Source of the DNA: Deltaproteobacteria bacterium
GTDB taxonomy: Bacteria > Desulfobacterota > GWC2-55-46
Assembly: GCA_020846435.1 (NCBI GenBank)
Contig: JADLDY010000037.1
Location: 1-64,000, forward strand
Length of the DNA stretch: 64,000 nucleotides
Direction: 5' to 3'
Both the position numbers and the translations under genes were made by a program. The notes under the pieces were generated by a model. That model searched no databases. It had not been told where the DNA came from and saw nothing but the letters and a program-made list of their open reading frames with translations. This document shows, piece by piece, positions 6,814-17,208 of the stretch; positions within the stretch are counted from its first letter, which is position 1; every line of letters begins with the position of its first letter.

Positions 6814-8310
6814 ATGCTGAACCTCCGCGCATCCGTCCTTTTCTTCACTGTCATCCTTGCGGCTTCCCCGGCTGTTGCCGTGGAAGGTCAGCGCGTCGAG
6901 CTGCCCTTCAGGCAGGGTGTGAGGATGCTCCTTGAGAACAACCTCCAGGTGAAATCCTCGATGCTCGATCCAGGGATAGCGGGGGCGAGGGTGCTGAGCG
7001 CTTCCGGAGCGTTCGACCCTGAGGCCTTTGCCTCCTTCAAAAGGTCTGATTCCTCAAGGCCTCTTTCAGCCCGCTCGAGTGTTGCCGCGGGCGGACTCAA
7101 ATCGATAAAATCAGAAAGTTACAGCTTCAACGCCGGCATAGAAGGCACCTCAGGCTTAGGGACAGAGTACAGGTTCGAGGTGAGGGACGACTGGACAGCC
7201 GACAACTTCTCCGGCTTTGAGTATGAATACGAGTCGTTCACAGGGGTCAGCGTGCGCCAGCCGCTTTTGAAGGGCTTTGGCTCTGCGGCCTCTCTTGGCC
7301 TCAAGGTCGCGCTCAAGGACAAGGAGGCGACCGAGCACAGGTTCAGGCAGGCCCTTTCTTCCGCGTTGAGTGAATACGCTGACTCGTGGTGGGCGCTTAT
7401 GTCAGCGAGGGACAGCCTCGAGGTGAAGAAGGAATCTCTTCAGCTCGCCGAGGTGCTCTTTGACGTGAACAGGAAGAAGCTTGCCGCCGGGTCCCTTTCA
7501 AGGCTCGAGCTCGTGCTCACGGAGTCGGCTGTCGCGGCCCGCAGGGAAGACCTTCTCGCGGCCCAAAAGGCCGTCGAGGACTCACAGAGGCGGTTGAAGG
7601 AGCTTGTCGCCGGGGACGCCTACGCCATAAGGAATGACGAGATCGTGCCGGTTGGCGAAGGGACTTTGAGGCCCGCGTCCAGTAGCGTTGACGAGGCGGT
7701 CTCAGCCGCGCTGTCAGCGAGGCCGGATTATCTGGAGATGAAAGCCGCTCTTGAAAAAGAGAGGTTGGTCTTGAAATACTCGGCTGACCAGAGGTGGCCT
7801 TTGGTCGACCTTGAGGCGAGCTACGGCTTCAACGGGCTCGGAGACTCGTTCTCGAATTCGTTCAACAACCTGGACGCGAACCCCGAGTGGTCTGTCGGCG
7901 TCCTTTTCAGCTACCCGCTTGGCAACAGGGCCGCTAAGGGGGACCTTGAGGCCGCGCGCCTGCAATCGAGACAGGCTCTCCTGAAGCTCAAGCGCCTCGA
8001 GCAGGAGATAGTCCTGGGGCTTTCCGCCGCGATGAGGAATCTTGAGATAGGCTTGAGCCGCCTTGAAGCCGCTGACGAAGCTGTGCGTCTCGCGGCAGAG
8101 ACGCTCGAAGCCGAAGAGAAAAAGTTGGAAGCCGGAAGGTCTACCACCTATAATGTCCTCAAGATACAGGAAGACCTCCTTCTCGCGAAGCTCAAGAAAC
8201 TTGACGCTGTTTCAGGCTACAACGCGTCCCTTGTCGCCTTCTACATGGAAAAGGGCACGCTCATAGAAGAGCTTGGCGTCAGAATAACGGATATCGAAGA
8301 GGTCGAATGA
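6814..8310 (+). CDS. TolC-family outer-membrane efflux protein
   Basis: A 498-residue outer-membrane channel for a tripartite exporter. I chose the ATG at 6814 over 6784 because it gives a clean signal peptide (MLNLRASVLFFTVILAASPAVA) and because the upstream ATG lies inside repeat element C. The mature part has the two repeated helical regions of the OEP family, for example FRQALSSALSEYADSWWALMSARDSLEVKK and the second half near LKRLEQEIVLGLSAAMRNLE. It ends in a heptad-rich region ending EELGVRI. The stop overlaps the macA start by 4 bp (ATGA). With the next three genes it forms a tolC-macA-macB(ATPase)-macB(permease) operon. Confidence 0.92.
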   Translation: MLNLRASVLFFTVILAASPAVAVEGQRVELPFRQGVRMLLENNLQVKSSMLDPGIAGARVLSASGAFDPEAFASFKRSDSSRPLSARSSVAAGGLKSIKSESYSFNAGIEGTSGLGTEYRFEVRDDWTADNFSGFEYEYESFTGVSVRQPLLKGFGSAASLGLKVALKDKEATEHRFRQALSSALSEYADSWWALMSARDSLEVKKESLQLAEVLFDVNRKKLAAGSLSRLELVLTESAVAARREDLLAAQKAVEDSQRRLKELVAGDAYAIRNDEIVPVGEGTLRPASSSVDEAVSAALSARPDYLEMKAALEKERLVLKYSADQRWPLVDLEASYGFNGLGDSFSNSFNNLDANPEWSVGVLFSYPLGNRAAKGDLEAARLQSRQALLKLKRLEQEIVLGLSAAMRNLEIGLSRLEAADEAVRLAAETLEAEEKKLEAGRSTTYNVLKIQEDLLLAKLKKLDAVSGYNASLVAFYMEKGTLIEELGVRITDIEEVE

Positions 8311-9452
8311 AGAAGTGGGCCATCATAATAGCGGCCGTGGCGTTGATAGCGGGAGGCGCGTATTATTTCCTGAGCGGCGGAGAGAAGACCGCCGCCGAGC
8401 CGGTGAAGACGGCGAAGGTCTCAAGGGGCTCTCTCAGGCTGGAAGCGATGGCCAACGGCACGGTGAACCCGGAGATAGAGGTCATAGTCAAGAGCAAGGC
8501 GGGCGGCGAGATAATAGAGTTCCCGAACAACGCCGGCGACCTCATTGAAAAAGGCGAGGTCGTGGTGAGGCTCGATCCTGAGACTGAAGAGGCGAGGACA
8601 AAGCAGGCAGAGGCCGCGGTCCTCGGAGCGAGGGCCAGGCTCCAGAGGGCGAAGATTGCCCTTAATGACCTCAGGGTGAAGCTCGCCAGGCAGAAAAAAC
8701 TTTTCGAGGACGGGATAATATCGACCCAGGAGCTCGAAGACTCCGAGACCGCGCTCCAGACGGCCGGGGCCGAGGTGAGCATAGCCGAAGCCGATCTCCT
8801 GCACTCGAGCGAGGCCCTGAAAGAGGCGGCCGAGAGGCTCGCCGACACGAAGATCAGGGCGCCTTTCACCGGTACGATATTGAAGAAGTTCGTCGACAGG
8901 GGGCAGGTCATCTCCTCGACGCTCTCCTCGGCTTCCGAAGGCACGCAGATATTCAGCATGGCCAACCTCGACAAGATATATGTGACCGCCGGAGTCGACG
9001 AAGTGGACATAGCGAGGATAAAACCGGGTCAATTGGTCGTCGTCACGGTCGACGCTCTGCCCGAGAGGAGCTTCGAGGCTGTTGTCGAGAGGGTCGCCCC
9101 GCAGGGCAGGACAGAGAGGACGGTTACCGTCTTCGACGTCGTCGTAAGGGTTACTGACAAGGACAAATCTCTCCTCATGCCCGGCATGACCGCCGACGTG
9201 AAGGTGCTGACCGAGATAAGGAAAGGCGTCCTCCTCGTGCCGAGGGATGCCGTGAAATCAAAGGGCTCGAAGGCCGGAGTTTATCTTGTGAAGGGCGGAG
9301 CGCAGGAGTTCGTCGAGGTTGACACCGGCGCGACCGACGGAGTGTTTACCGAAATAAGGAACGGGATCGCCGAAGGCGACGAGGTGGTCACCTCCGGCGT
9401 GACGAAGACGAACGGCAATAACTCGCAGGCGAGAAGAAGGATGTTCTTCTAA
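8307..9452 (+). CDS. macA: MacA/HlyD-family periplasmic adaptor subunit
   Basis: A 381-residue protein anchored by an N-terminal helix (MKKWAIIIAAVALIAGGAYYFL). It has a split lipoyl domain (GGEIIEFPNNAGDLIEKGEVVVRLDP; return strand IRAPFTGTILKKFVDRGQVI), a coiled-coil hairpin at about 90-180 and a beta-barrel/membrane-proximal domain ending near LVPRDAVKSKGSKAGVYLV. It links the inner-membrane MacB transporter to the TolC channel. It overlaps tolC by 4 bp. Repeat A1 begins at the base after its stop, and ~250 bp of repeats separate it from the ATPase gene, unusual inside such an operon. Confidence 0.9.
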   Translation: MKKWAIIIAAVALIAGGAYYFLSGGEKTAAEPVKTAKVSRGSLRLEAMANGTVNPEIEVIVKSKAGGEIIEFPNNAGDLIEKGEVVVRLDPETEEARTKQAEAAVLGARARLQRAKIALNDLRVKLARQKKLFEDGIISTQELEDSETALQTAGAEVSIAEADLLHSSEALKEAAERLADTKIRAPFTGTILKKFVDRGQVISSTLSSASEGTQIFSMANLDKIYVTAGVDEVDIARIKPGQLVVVTVDALPERSFEAVVERVAPQGRTERTVTVFDVVVRVTDKDKSLLMPGMTADVKVLTEIRKGVLLVPRDAVKSKGSKAGVYLVKGGAQEFVEVDTGATDGVFTEIRNGIAEGDEVVTSGVTKTNGNNSQARRRMFF

Positions 9453-9576
9453 GCAGGCTGCTGAAAAAGCCCCATCTGCGTCGTTGTCAGCGTCGCGGAA
9501 AAAGCGGCGTACAAAAAAGTACGCCTCATTCCTCCTGAATAAAATCAGTCATCGCTGACGCCGATAAACACCTTTG
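9453..9576 (+). repeat. Dispersed repeat A, copy 1 (right end diverged)
   Basis: It starts GCAGGCTGCTGAAAAAG directly after the macA TAA. It contains CCCATCTGCGTCGTTGTC, the GGCGTAC..AGTACGC palindrome and CTCATTCCTC, all shared with the copy at 41976-42098. The right terminal inverted repeat is not recognisable here. It forms a strong secondary structure inside the macAB operon. Confidence 0.75.
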
Positions 9577-9583
9577 TTTTTAT

Positions 9584-9668
9584 CTCCCCCTTTTTAAAGG
9601 GGGACTGAGGGGGATTATGAGAAGCATCCATAGATAATCTCCCCTGCCCCTCTTTAGAAAAGAGGGGT
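9584..9668 (+). repeat. Dispersed repeat B, copy 2
   Basis: This copy has CTCCCCCTTTTTAAAGGGGG, GAGGGGGATTATGAGAAGC, AATCTCCCCTGCCCC and TCTTTAGAAAAGAGGGG. Block order and spacing are the same as the copy at 42179-42265. Two small palindromes flank a ~30-bp core. It lies just ahead of the macB ATPase gene. Confidence 0.75.
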
Positions 9669-9701
9669 AAGAATATCCGTTAAAAGAAAGAGGGCCGGAC
9701 T

Positions 9702-10358
9702 TTGATAGAGCTCCGGGGCATAACAAAAAGATATTCAATCGGCGGCTCTTTGGTCGAGGTGCTCTCTTCAATAGACCTCGAGATAAAAAAAGGCGAGTCA
9801 GTCTCGATAATGGGCCCGTCCGGGAGCGGGAAGTCTACGCTCATGAACATCATCGGCTGTCTGGACAAGCCGACAGAAGGCGCTTATACGCTTGGCGGCA
9901 TAAGGGTCGACTCGATGGACGAGGACGCCCTCGCGCGGGCGCGCAACCTCAACATCGGCTTTGTATTCCAGTCGTTCAACCTCCTCGCGAGGCACACGGC
10001 GGTAGAGAACGTCGAGCTGCCGCTTTTTTACGCCGGGGTCAACGACTCTGAATCACTCGCGAAGGCGGCTTTGAAAGAGGTCGGATTAGAGCACCGCATG
10101 AACCACAAGCCCAACGAGCTCTCGGGCGGCGAACGCCAGAGGGTCGCCATAGCGAGGGCCATTGTTTTAAACCCGCCGATTATACTGGCCGACGAGCCGA
10201 CAGGAAACCTTGATTCGCGCACAGGCAAGGAGATAATGGCGCTCTTCGATGGCCTGCACTCAAAGGGCACGACCCTCGTGCTCGTGACTCACGACCCGAA
10301 TGTCGCGGCCTTCGCCCAGAGGGCTATCAACATAAAGGACGGGAAGGTCGTGATCTGA
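9702..10358 (+). CDS. MacB-type ABC transporter ATP-binding protein
   Basis: A 218-residue ABC ATPase of the MacB/LolD/FtsE group. Walker A GPSGSGKST is at 38-46, the Q-loop at FVFQSFNLL, the signature LSGGERQRVAIARA at ~139 and Walker [10 protein letters not shown] follows. It starts with TTG (9702); no ATG with a better ribosome site is in frame upstream. The permease is a separate gene 113 bp downstream, so this is a split MacB. It powers export through the TolC/MacA proteins encoded upstream. Confidence 0.9.
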   Translation: MIELRGITKRYSIGGSLVEVLSSIDLEIKKGESVSIMGPSGSGKSTLMNIIGCLDKPTEGAYTLGGIRVDSMDEDALARARNLNIGFVFQSFNLLARHTAVENVELPLFYAGVNDSESLAKAALKEVGLEHRMNHKPNELSGGERQRVAIARAIVLNPPIILADEPTGNLDSRTGKEIMALFDGLHSKGTTLVLVTHDPNVAAFAQRAINIKDGKVVI

Positions 10359-10471
10359 CGGGAGGGCCTCCTGGCGTTCCGGGGAGCCGGAGGCGGCGAA
10401 GGACCCCGCCTCTTCATGAAGCGGTTGGCAGGATATTCACGGAAAACGGACACGGCCCACGGGACTGAATC

Positions 10472-11680
10472 ATGCTCTTTTACCAGATCATACGCACGGC
10501 TTTCAGGGGCATCATCGCCAACAAGATGAGGACCTCTCTTACCATGCTCGGCATCATCATCGGCGTGGGCGCGATAATAGCCATGCTCTCGCTTGGCGAA
10601 GGGGCCAAGAGACAGGTCATGGAATCGATGTCGAGATTCGGCACGAACGTCCTGAGGATAAGGCCGGGCGCGGCAATGCTCGGGCACGTGCGCACGGGCC
10701 GCGTCGAGACGCTGACCATGGGGGACGCTGAAGCGCTCAGGGCTTCAGTTCCCGGCATAAAGCGTTTGAGCCCTGTCGTCGGCAGCTCAACTCAGGTGAA
10801 GTACTCGAACAGGAACGCCACGACGCTCGTCACCGGCACTACCCCGGAGTTCATAGAGATAAACAATTTTCAGGTTGCCGAAGGCCATTTCTTCGACCAG
10901 CCCGATATCAAGCTCGTCAGGAGGGTCGCGGCCATAGGCGCGACCGTCAGGAAAGAGCTATTCGGCGAAGGCCCGGCTGTCGGTGAGGAAGTAAAGATAG
11001 AGGGGCAGACCTTCACCGTCATAGCGGTGATGGCGGCGAAGGGGCAGTCAACTTTCTCCGACCCTGACGACCAGATATTCATCCCGGTAACCACTTCCCA
11101 GAGAAGGGTCTTTTTTCAGGACTACGTCAACGACATAAACATACAGGTAGAAGACGCTTCCTTCATCCCAGCTGTGAAGGAGGGGATTGAAAGCGTGCTC
11201 AGGGCCCGCCACAGGATCGCCCCCGGCGTCGAGTCTGACTTCACCATACGGGACTTCACAGAGATAATGCGGGCCATGCAGGAGACGACCCAGACCTTCA
11301 CCGTGCTCCTTTCCGGCATAGCGGCGGTCTCGCTCCTCGTCGGCGGCATAGGCGTCATGAACATCATGCTCGTCTCCGTGACCGAGAGGACAAGGGAGAT
11401 AGGCATACGCATGGCTGTCGGCGCGAGGAGAAAAGACATACTGAGGCAGTTCCTCATCGAGGCGCTCGCCATAACGATAACCGGAGGCGTCATCGGCATC
11501 GGCGTGGGCGCGTCGATCGCGGCTCTGCTTTCGCGCTTTGGCGAGTGGCAGACGGTCATAACCTTCTGGTCTATCGCGCTCGGCTTTTGCTTCTCCGGAC
11601 TCGTGGGGCTCGTCTTCGGCATCTACCCGGCGAGAAAGGCATCTTTAATGGACCCCATCGAGGCCTTAAGGTATGAATAG
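10472..11680 (+). CDS. MacB-type ABC transporter permease
   Basis: A 402-residue inner-membrane protein. The N-terminal helix and cytoplasmic cap (MLFYQIIRTAFRGIIANKMRTSLTMLGIIIGVGAIIAML) precede a periplasmic MacB_PCD domain at about 45-250. The C-terminal FtsX domain has three helices, including SLLVGGIGVMNIMLVSVTERTREIGIRMAVGA, and ends with YPARKASLMDPIEALRYE, typical of MacB. It is a mechanotransmission exporter of lipopeptides, antibiotics or lipoproteins; the substrate is unknown. It overlaps the next gene (deacetylase) by 8 bp, so the two are probably co-transcribed. Confidence 0.92.
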   Translation: MLFYQIIRTAFRGIIANKMRTSLTMLGIIIGVGAIIAMLSLGEGAKRQVMESMSRFGTNVLRIRPGAAMLGHVRTGRVETLTMGDAEALRASVPGIKRLSPVVGSSTQVKYSNRNATTLVTGTTPEFIEINNFQVAEGHFFDQPDIKLVRRVAAIGATVRKELFGEGPAVGEEVKIEGQTFTVIAVMAAKGQSTFSDPDDQIFIPVTTSQRRVFFQDYVNDINIQVEDASFIPAVKEGIESVLRARHRIAPGVESDFTIRDFTEIMRAMQETTQTFTVLLSGIAAVSLLVGGIGVMNIMLVSVTERTREIGIRMAVGARRKDILRQFLIEALAITITGGVIGIGVGASIAALLSRFGEWQTVITFWSIALGFCFSGLVGLVFGIYPARKASLMDPIEALRYE

Positions 11681-12830
11681 GCCCGGAAAAAAAGAGACTA
11701 AGGCAAGAACGGCTTTTGTCTATTCGGACAGGCTCGCCTCGTTCGACTACGGAGAGAGCCACCCTATGAAGCCGGAGCGGCTTCGCCTTACTCGTGAGCT
11801 GATAGAAGCTCTTGGGCTCGGGGAATTGCCGTCGTCGGAGTTCATAGAGGCAAGGAGCGCGTCAATTGAAGAACTCCTCCTCTTTCATACGCCCGGGTAT
11901 CTGAAAATATTGAAAGAGGCTGACTCAGGCATTATTCCTCCTGACGGGGCTGAGCATGGACTTGGCTACTCGGACAACCCTGTCTTCAAGGGCGTATTCG
12001 AGTGGTCTGCGCTTTGCGCAGGGGCGTCGTTGCAGGCGGCAGAGCTCGTCGCTTCAGGCAAGGCTGATATCGCTTTCAACATATCGGGCGGCCTCCATCA
12101 CGCGATGCCTGAGAGGGCGTCGGGCTTCTGTTATATAAACGACGCGGCAATTGCCATAAAGTATCTCGCAGGGCTCGGCAAGCGGGTAGCGTATGTCGAC
12201 ATTGACGCCCATCACGGCGACGGGGTCGAGGCGGCGTTCTACGATACCGACGCTGTCCTGACAGTCTCAGTCCATGAAAGCGGGGAGTGGCTCTTTCCAG
12301 GCACAGGGGCCGTGGCCGACATAGGAACAGGCGCGGGCCGCGGTTTTTCCGTGAATGTGCCTCTTCCTCCGTTTGCCGGAGACGAGCTTTTTCTCAAGGC
12401 AATGGAAGAGGTCGTGCTCCCTGTCGTAGAGGCGTTTTCACCTGACATACTCGTCACACAGCTTGGGGTCGACACCTTTGACACAGACCCGATAACGCAC
12501 CTTCGGCTCACGACAGGCGGCTTTGAGAAGGCCCTCTCGCGTTTCAGGAGCATGAAGTTGCCCTGGGTAGCCCTCGGAGGAGGAGGCTATGATATCGGCA
12601 ACGTGGCCAGGGCGTGGACGCTGGCCTGGGCGATAATGAACGATGTCGTCTCTCCGGATATCATCCCTGAAGACTTCCTGAGGAGAAAAGGCTCTATATT
12701 CAGGAACGCGCTCTTGAGGGATAAGCCGATAGTCCAGGAGATAGCGCCAGATGAGAAGAGCGCGTTTGACGCGGAGATAAACTGCCTGAAAAAGACCGTT
12801 TTGCCGCTTATCAGGCGCTCTGTCCGGTAG
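11673..12830 (+). CDS. Class I histone-deacetylase-like (AcuC-type) deacetylase
   Basis: A 385-residue zinc-dependent deacetylase of the arginase/HDAC fold. The catalytic set is complete: tandem His142-His143 (GGLHHA), zinc ligands Asp178 and His180 (DIDAHHGDG), third ligand Asp267 (GVDTFDTDP) and the transition-state Tyr306 (GGGGYD). These are the same residue numbers as in human HDAC8, which reflects close class I alignment. Bacterial members include AcuC, which deacetylates acetyl-CoA synthetase, and acetylpolyamine amidohydrolases; the substrate here is not known. It overlaps the macB permease gene by 8 bp, although no functional link is obvious. The C-terminal ~60 residues match AcuC-type length. 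Confidence 0.92.
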   Translation: MNRPGKKETKARTAFVYSDRLASFDYGESHPMKPERLRLTRELIEALGLGELPSSEFIEARSASIEELLLFHTPGYLKILKEADSGIIPPDGAEHGLGYSDNPVFKGVFEWSALCAGASLQAAELVASGKADIAFNISGGLHHAMPERASGFCYINDAAIAIKYLAGLGKRVAYVDIDAHHGDGVEAAFYDTDAVLTVSVHESGEWLFPGTGAVADIGTGAGRGFSVNVPLPPFAGDELFLKAMEEVVLPVVEAFSPDILVTQLGVDTFDTDPITHLRLTTGGFEKALSRFRSMKLPWVALGGGGYDIGNVARAWTLAWAIMNDVVSPDIIPEDFLRRKGSIFRNALLRDKPIVQEIAPDEKSAFDAEINCLKKTVLPLIRRSVR

Positions 12831-12897
12831 CGGTTAATGGCTTGACGAAGTATTTCAAAACGAGTAGCCTGTTTTTTTTGTTGGTGTTCTAACTTAT

Positions 12898-13010
12898 TGA
12901 ATGGGTATGCCAGCCGCAATCCCGTCGCTTTTGCGGCGGGTCAAGGCTGGCAAATAAAAATGATTTTTCCTCACCATCAAAATTTTTGGCTATTTATGGC
13001 GGAAAATTTT
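12898..13010 (+). repeat. Structured intergenic element C, copy 2
   Basis: Same blocks as 6703-6810: TGAATGGGTATGCCAG, an inner stem (cccgtcgc/gcggcggg, one G-U), CAAGGCTGGCAAATAAAAA, CCTCACCATCAAAAT, then ATGGCGGAAAATTTT. It ends 19 bp before the alanine dehydrogenase ATG. Inner-stem bases differ from copy 1 while pairing is largely kept, consistent with selection on structure. It could be a cis-regulatory RNA or a small palindromic mobile element. Confidence 0.7.
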
Positions 13011-13029
13011 AATTGAAAGGGTTACTACT

Positions 13030-14130
13030 ATGGTCATCGGAGTCCCCCGCGAGATAAAGGACAACGAGTTCAGGGTCGGGCTCGTCCCCTCTGGTGTCAG
13101 AGCTCTTGTCGAGGCAGGCCACAGCGTCCTCGTTGAAAAGGGCGCGGGGTCAGGGAGCGCGATAACCGACGAAGACTACAAGGCCGCAGGCGCTACTATC
13201 GCCGAGAGCGCCGAAGGTGTCTGGATGAAAGCCTCTCTTGTGGTCAAGGTCAAGGAGCCGAGGCCTGCAGAGTACCCCTTCCTCCGTAATGACCTTTCGA
13301 TATTCACTTTTTTCCATCTCGCGGCAGACCTCGAGCTCGCTTCCGAGCTCATAAAAAAGAGGACGACGGCTGTTGCCTACGAGACTGTCGAGACGGAGAG
13401 CGGCTTGACCCCGATCCTCGCGCCCATGAGCGAGGTGGCGGGCCGCCTTAGCGTACAGGCTGGAGCCCATTTTCTCATGAAGGCCTATGGCGGCCGGGGC
13501 GTGCTCCTGGGAGGCGTGCCCGGGGTCGACTCCGGCGATGTAGTGATCGCCGGGGCTGGCATAGTCGGGATGAACGCCGCGAAAGTGGCAGTAGGGCTCG
13601 GCGGCCGAGTCACTGTGCTCGACACAAGGGCGGAGAGGCTTCGCGCGCTCGACGATCTCTTCGGCTCAAAGGTCCAGACGCTCTTCTCAAACTCCCTTAA
13701 CCTCTCGGAAAGCCTCAGAAAAGCAGACCTTTTCGTGGGCGCGGTCCACATACCGGGCGCCCGGACGCCGAAGCTCGTCACCAGGGATATGATAAAGACC
13801 ATGAAAAAGGGGTCTGTCATAGTCGATGTGTCGGTAGACCAGGGCGGGTGCATAGAGACGATAAGGCCGACGACCCACTCTGACCCTGTGTATGAGGTAG
13901 ACGGCGTCATCCACTATGGGGTCGCCAACATGCCCGGGGCAGTGCCCAGGACTTCTACCTTCGCGCTTACCAACGCCACGTTCCCGTTTGTCCTTGAGCT
14001 TGCCAACTCCGGCATGAAAAATTGCCTCGCCTCAAAAGGCCCGTTGAGGAGGGGTTTCAACCTCTTTGACGGAAAGGTCGTCCACAAGTCAGTCGCCCTC
14101 TCCCTTGGCAGGCCTTTCGAGCCCATCTGA
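13030..14130 (+). CDS. ald: Alanine dehydrogenase
   Basis: A 366-residue cytoplasmic enzyme that reversibly deaminates L-alanine to pyruvate and ammonia with NAD+. The canonical residues are at canonical positions: Lys75 (VKVKEP), His96 (FTFFHLA) and Asp270 (VSVDQGG). The NAD-binding GAGIVG is at 175-180. The start MVIGVPREIKDNEFRVGL is the usual N-terminus of the family. It is preceded by structured element C2, which may control it, with a Shine-Dalgarno-like gaaaggg 9 nt before the ATG. It stands as a single gene, with ~200 bp to lysS. Confidence 0.97.
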   Translation: MVIGVPREIKDNEFRVGLVPSGVRALVEAGHSVLVEKGAGSGSAITDEDYKAAGATIAESAEGVWMKASLVVKVKEPRPAEYPFLRNDLSIFTFFHLAADLELASELIKKRTTAVAYETVETESGLTPILAPMSEVAGRLSVQAGAHFLMKAYGGRGVLLGGVPGVDSGDVVIAGAGIVGMNAAKVAVGLGGRVTVLDTRAERLRALDDLFGSKVQTLFSNSLNLSESLRKADLFVGAVHIPGARTPKLVTRDMIKTMKKGSVIVDVSVDQGGCIETIRPTTHSDPVYEVDGVIHYGVANMPGAVPRTSTFALTNATFPFVLELANSGMKNCLASKGPLRRGFNLFDGKVVHKSVALSLGRPFEPI

Positions 14131-14326
14131 GCCGGGCCTTCCCCTGTTTGCCGCGCCCTCTCCAAACCCCTGTAAATACACCCTTTTCCCTTGACTCAAA
14201 CCCATTAAATGGGATAACTTTATACATTAATCTTTTCAGGCTTTTAAAAGGAATTGCGGCTTTTTTTAAAGCATTTCGGATTGATTCAGGCTACTTCTAT
14301 AAAAATTGTGTTCAGAGGTTACCCAA

Positions 14327-15805
<1,479 letters not shown>

Positions 15806-15948
15806 GTTTTTCGCGTTAAAGGCGTTAAAAACACTGATAAATTGGAGCCAGCTCAAGGCGCGGGCCCTTTTTAATCCCGTATGTCAGATTTTTTAATCCT
15901 CGGCGGTTATCATTAAATGCCGGGGTTTGGGCTCATCAAAAAGGACAG

Positions 15949-17208
15949 ATGGCATACGAACTCTTCATAGGCCTGCGTTACCTCAAGGCCAAGAGGAAAC
16001 AGACATTCATCTCTGTCATAACCTTCATCTCCATACTGGGGATAACCGTCGGCGTCACCGCCCTCATAATAGTGCTCTCGGTCATGACCGGCTTTGAGGA
16101 GAACCTCCGTGAGAAGATACTCGGGATCAACGCGAACGTCGTCGTAACCGAGCTTGGCGGCCCGATGAGGGACTACAAGGATGTCACGAAGACGACGCTC
16201 GGCGTGCCGGGCGTCGTCGGGGCAACTCCGTTCACCTACAACCAGGCCATGATATCGGCCGCCGACGGGGTCATCGGCGCGGTCATAAGGGGCCTGGACA
16301 TGGAAACCACCGGCTCTGTCACGGTCCTTCCGGAGAAGATAAAGGAAGGCTCGATCGAGGGGTTGAGCCCCCGCCTTGGCGAGGGTCAGAGCCAGGCCGG
16401 AATAATAATAGGGCGCGAGCTTGCCAGGAACATCGGCGTCTCGTTAGGCGACACGGTCAACGTCATCTCTCCGATGGGCACGATGACAGCGGCCGGGCCT
16501 GTGCCGAGGATGGCGGCCTTCAGGGTCGCGGGCATATTCGAGCTCGGCATGTACGAGTACGACTCCTCGATGGCCTTCATCTCGATAGAAAACGCGCAGG
16601 CCTTCTTCAGGATGGGAGACGCCGTCACCGGGGTCGAGGTCAAGATAAAGGACATCTACGAGGCTGAGAAGGTCGCTGACGCCATAATGGCCGAGATAAA
16701 GGGGCCCTACTGGACGAGGACCTGGATGGAGATGAACAAAAACCTCTTCTCCGCGCTCAAGCTCGAGAAGGCGGCGATGTTCATAATCCTCGCGCTCATC
16801 ATAATGGTCGCCGCGCTCAACATCATAAGCACCCTCATAATGGTCGTCATGGAAAAAGGCAAGGACATAGCGATACTTAAAAGCCTCGGGGCTACATCCG
16901 GCGGCATCATGCGCATATTCATGATAGAGGGGCTGGTAATTGGGGTCACCGGCACGCTCCTCGGCACGGCCATAGGGGTCGTCGCCGCGCTCAACCTCGA
17001 GACGATAGTCCAGTTTGTGGAGACTGTCTTCCAGTTTAAGGTGCTGCCCCCCTCCATCTACTACATAGACAAGTTCCCGTCGAAGGTCGAGCCGCTGTTC
17101 GTCGCCGCGATAGCCTTCATTTCCATCGGCATAAGTTTCCTGGCGACCCTTTACCCGTCGTGGCAGGCTTCGAGGTTTGACCCGGTCGAGGGGCTGAGGT
17201 ACGAATGA
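15949..17208 (+). CDS. lolC: LolC/LolE-family lipoprotein-releasing ABC transporter permease
   Basis: A 419-residue inner-membrane permease with four helices: one N-terminal (SVITFISILGITVGVTALIIVLSVMTGFEENLREKI), then a large periplasmic domain at ~50-270, then three C-terminal helices in an FtsX domain ending [18 protein letters not shown]. With LolD it extracts lipoproteins for transfer to the outer membrane. Only one permease is present here, so it probably forms a homodimer (LolF-like). Its stop overlaps the next start by 4 bp (ATGA). Confidence 0.93.
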   Translation: MAYELFIGLRYLKAKRKQTFISVITFISILGITVGVTALIIVLSVMTGFEENLREKILGINANVVVTELGGPMRDYKDVTKTTLGVPGVVGATPFTYNQAMISAADGVIGAVIRGLDMETTGSVTVLPEKIKEGSIEGLSPRLGEGQSQAGIIIGRELARNIGVSLGDTVNVISPMGTMTAAGPVPRMAAFRVAGIFELGMYEYDSSMAFISIENAQAFFRMGDAVTGVEVKIKDIYEAEKVADAIMAEIKGPYWTRTWMEMNKNLFSALKLEKAAMFIILALIIMVAALNIISTLIMVVMEKGKDIAILKSLGATSGGIMRIFMIEGLVIGVTGTLLGTAIGVVAALNLETIVQFVETVFQFKVLPPSIYYIDKFPSKVEPLFVAAIAFISIGISFLATLYPSWQASRFDPVEGLRYE

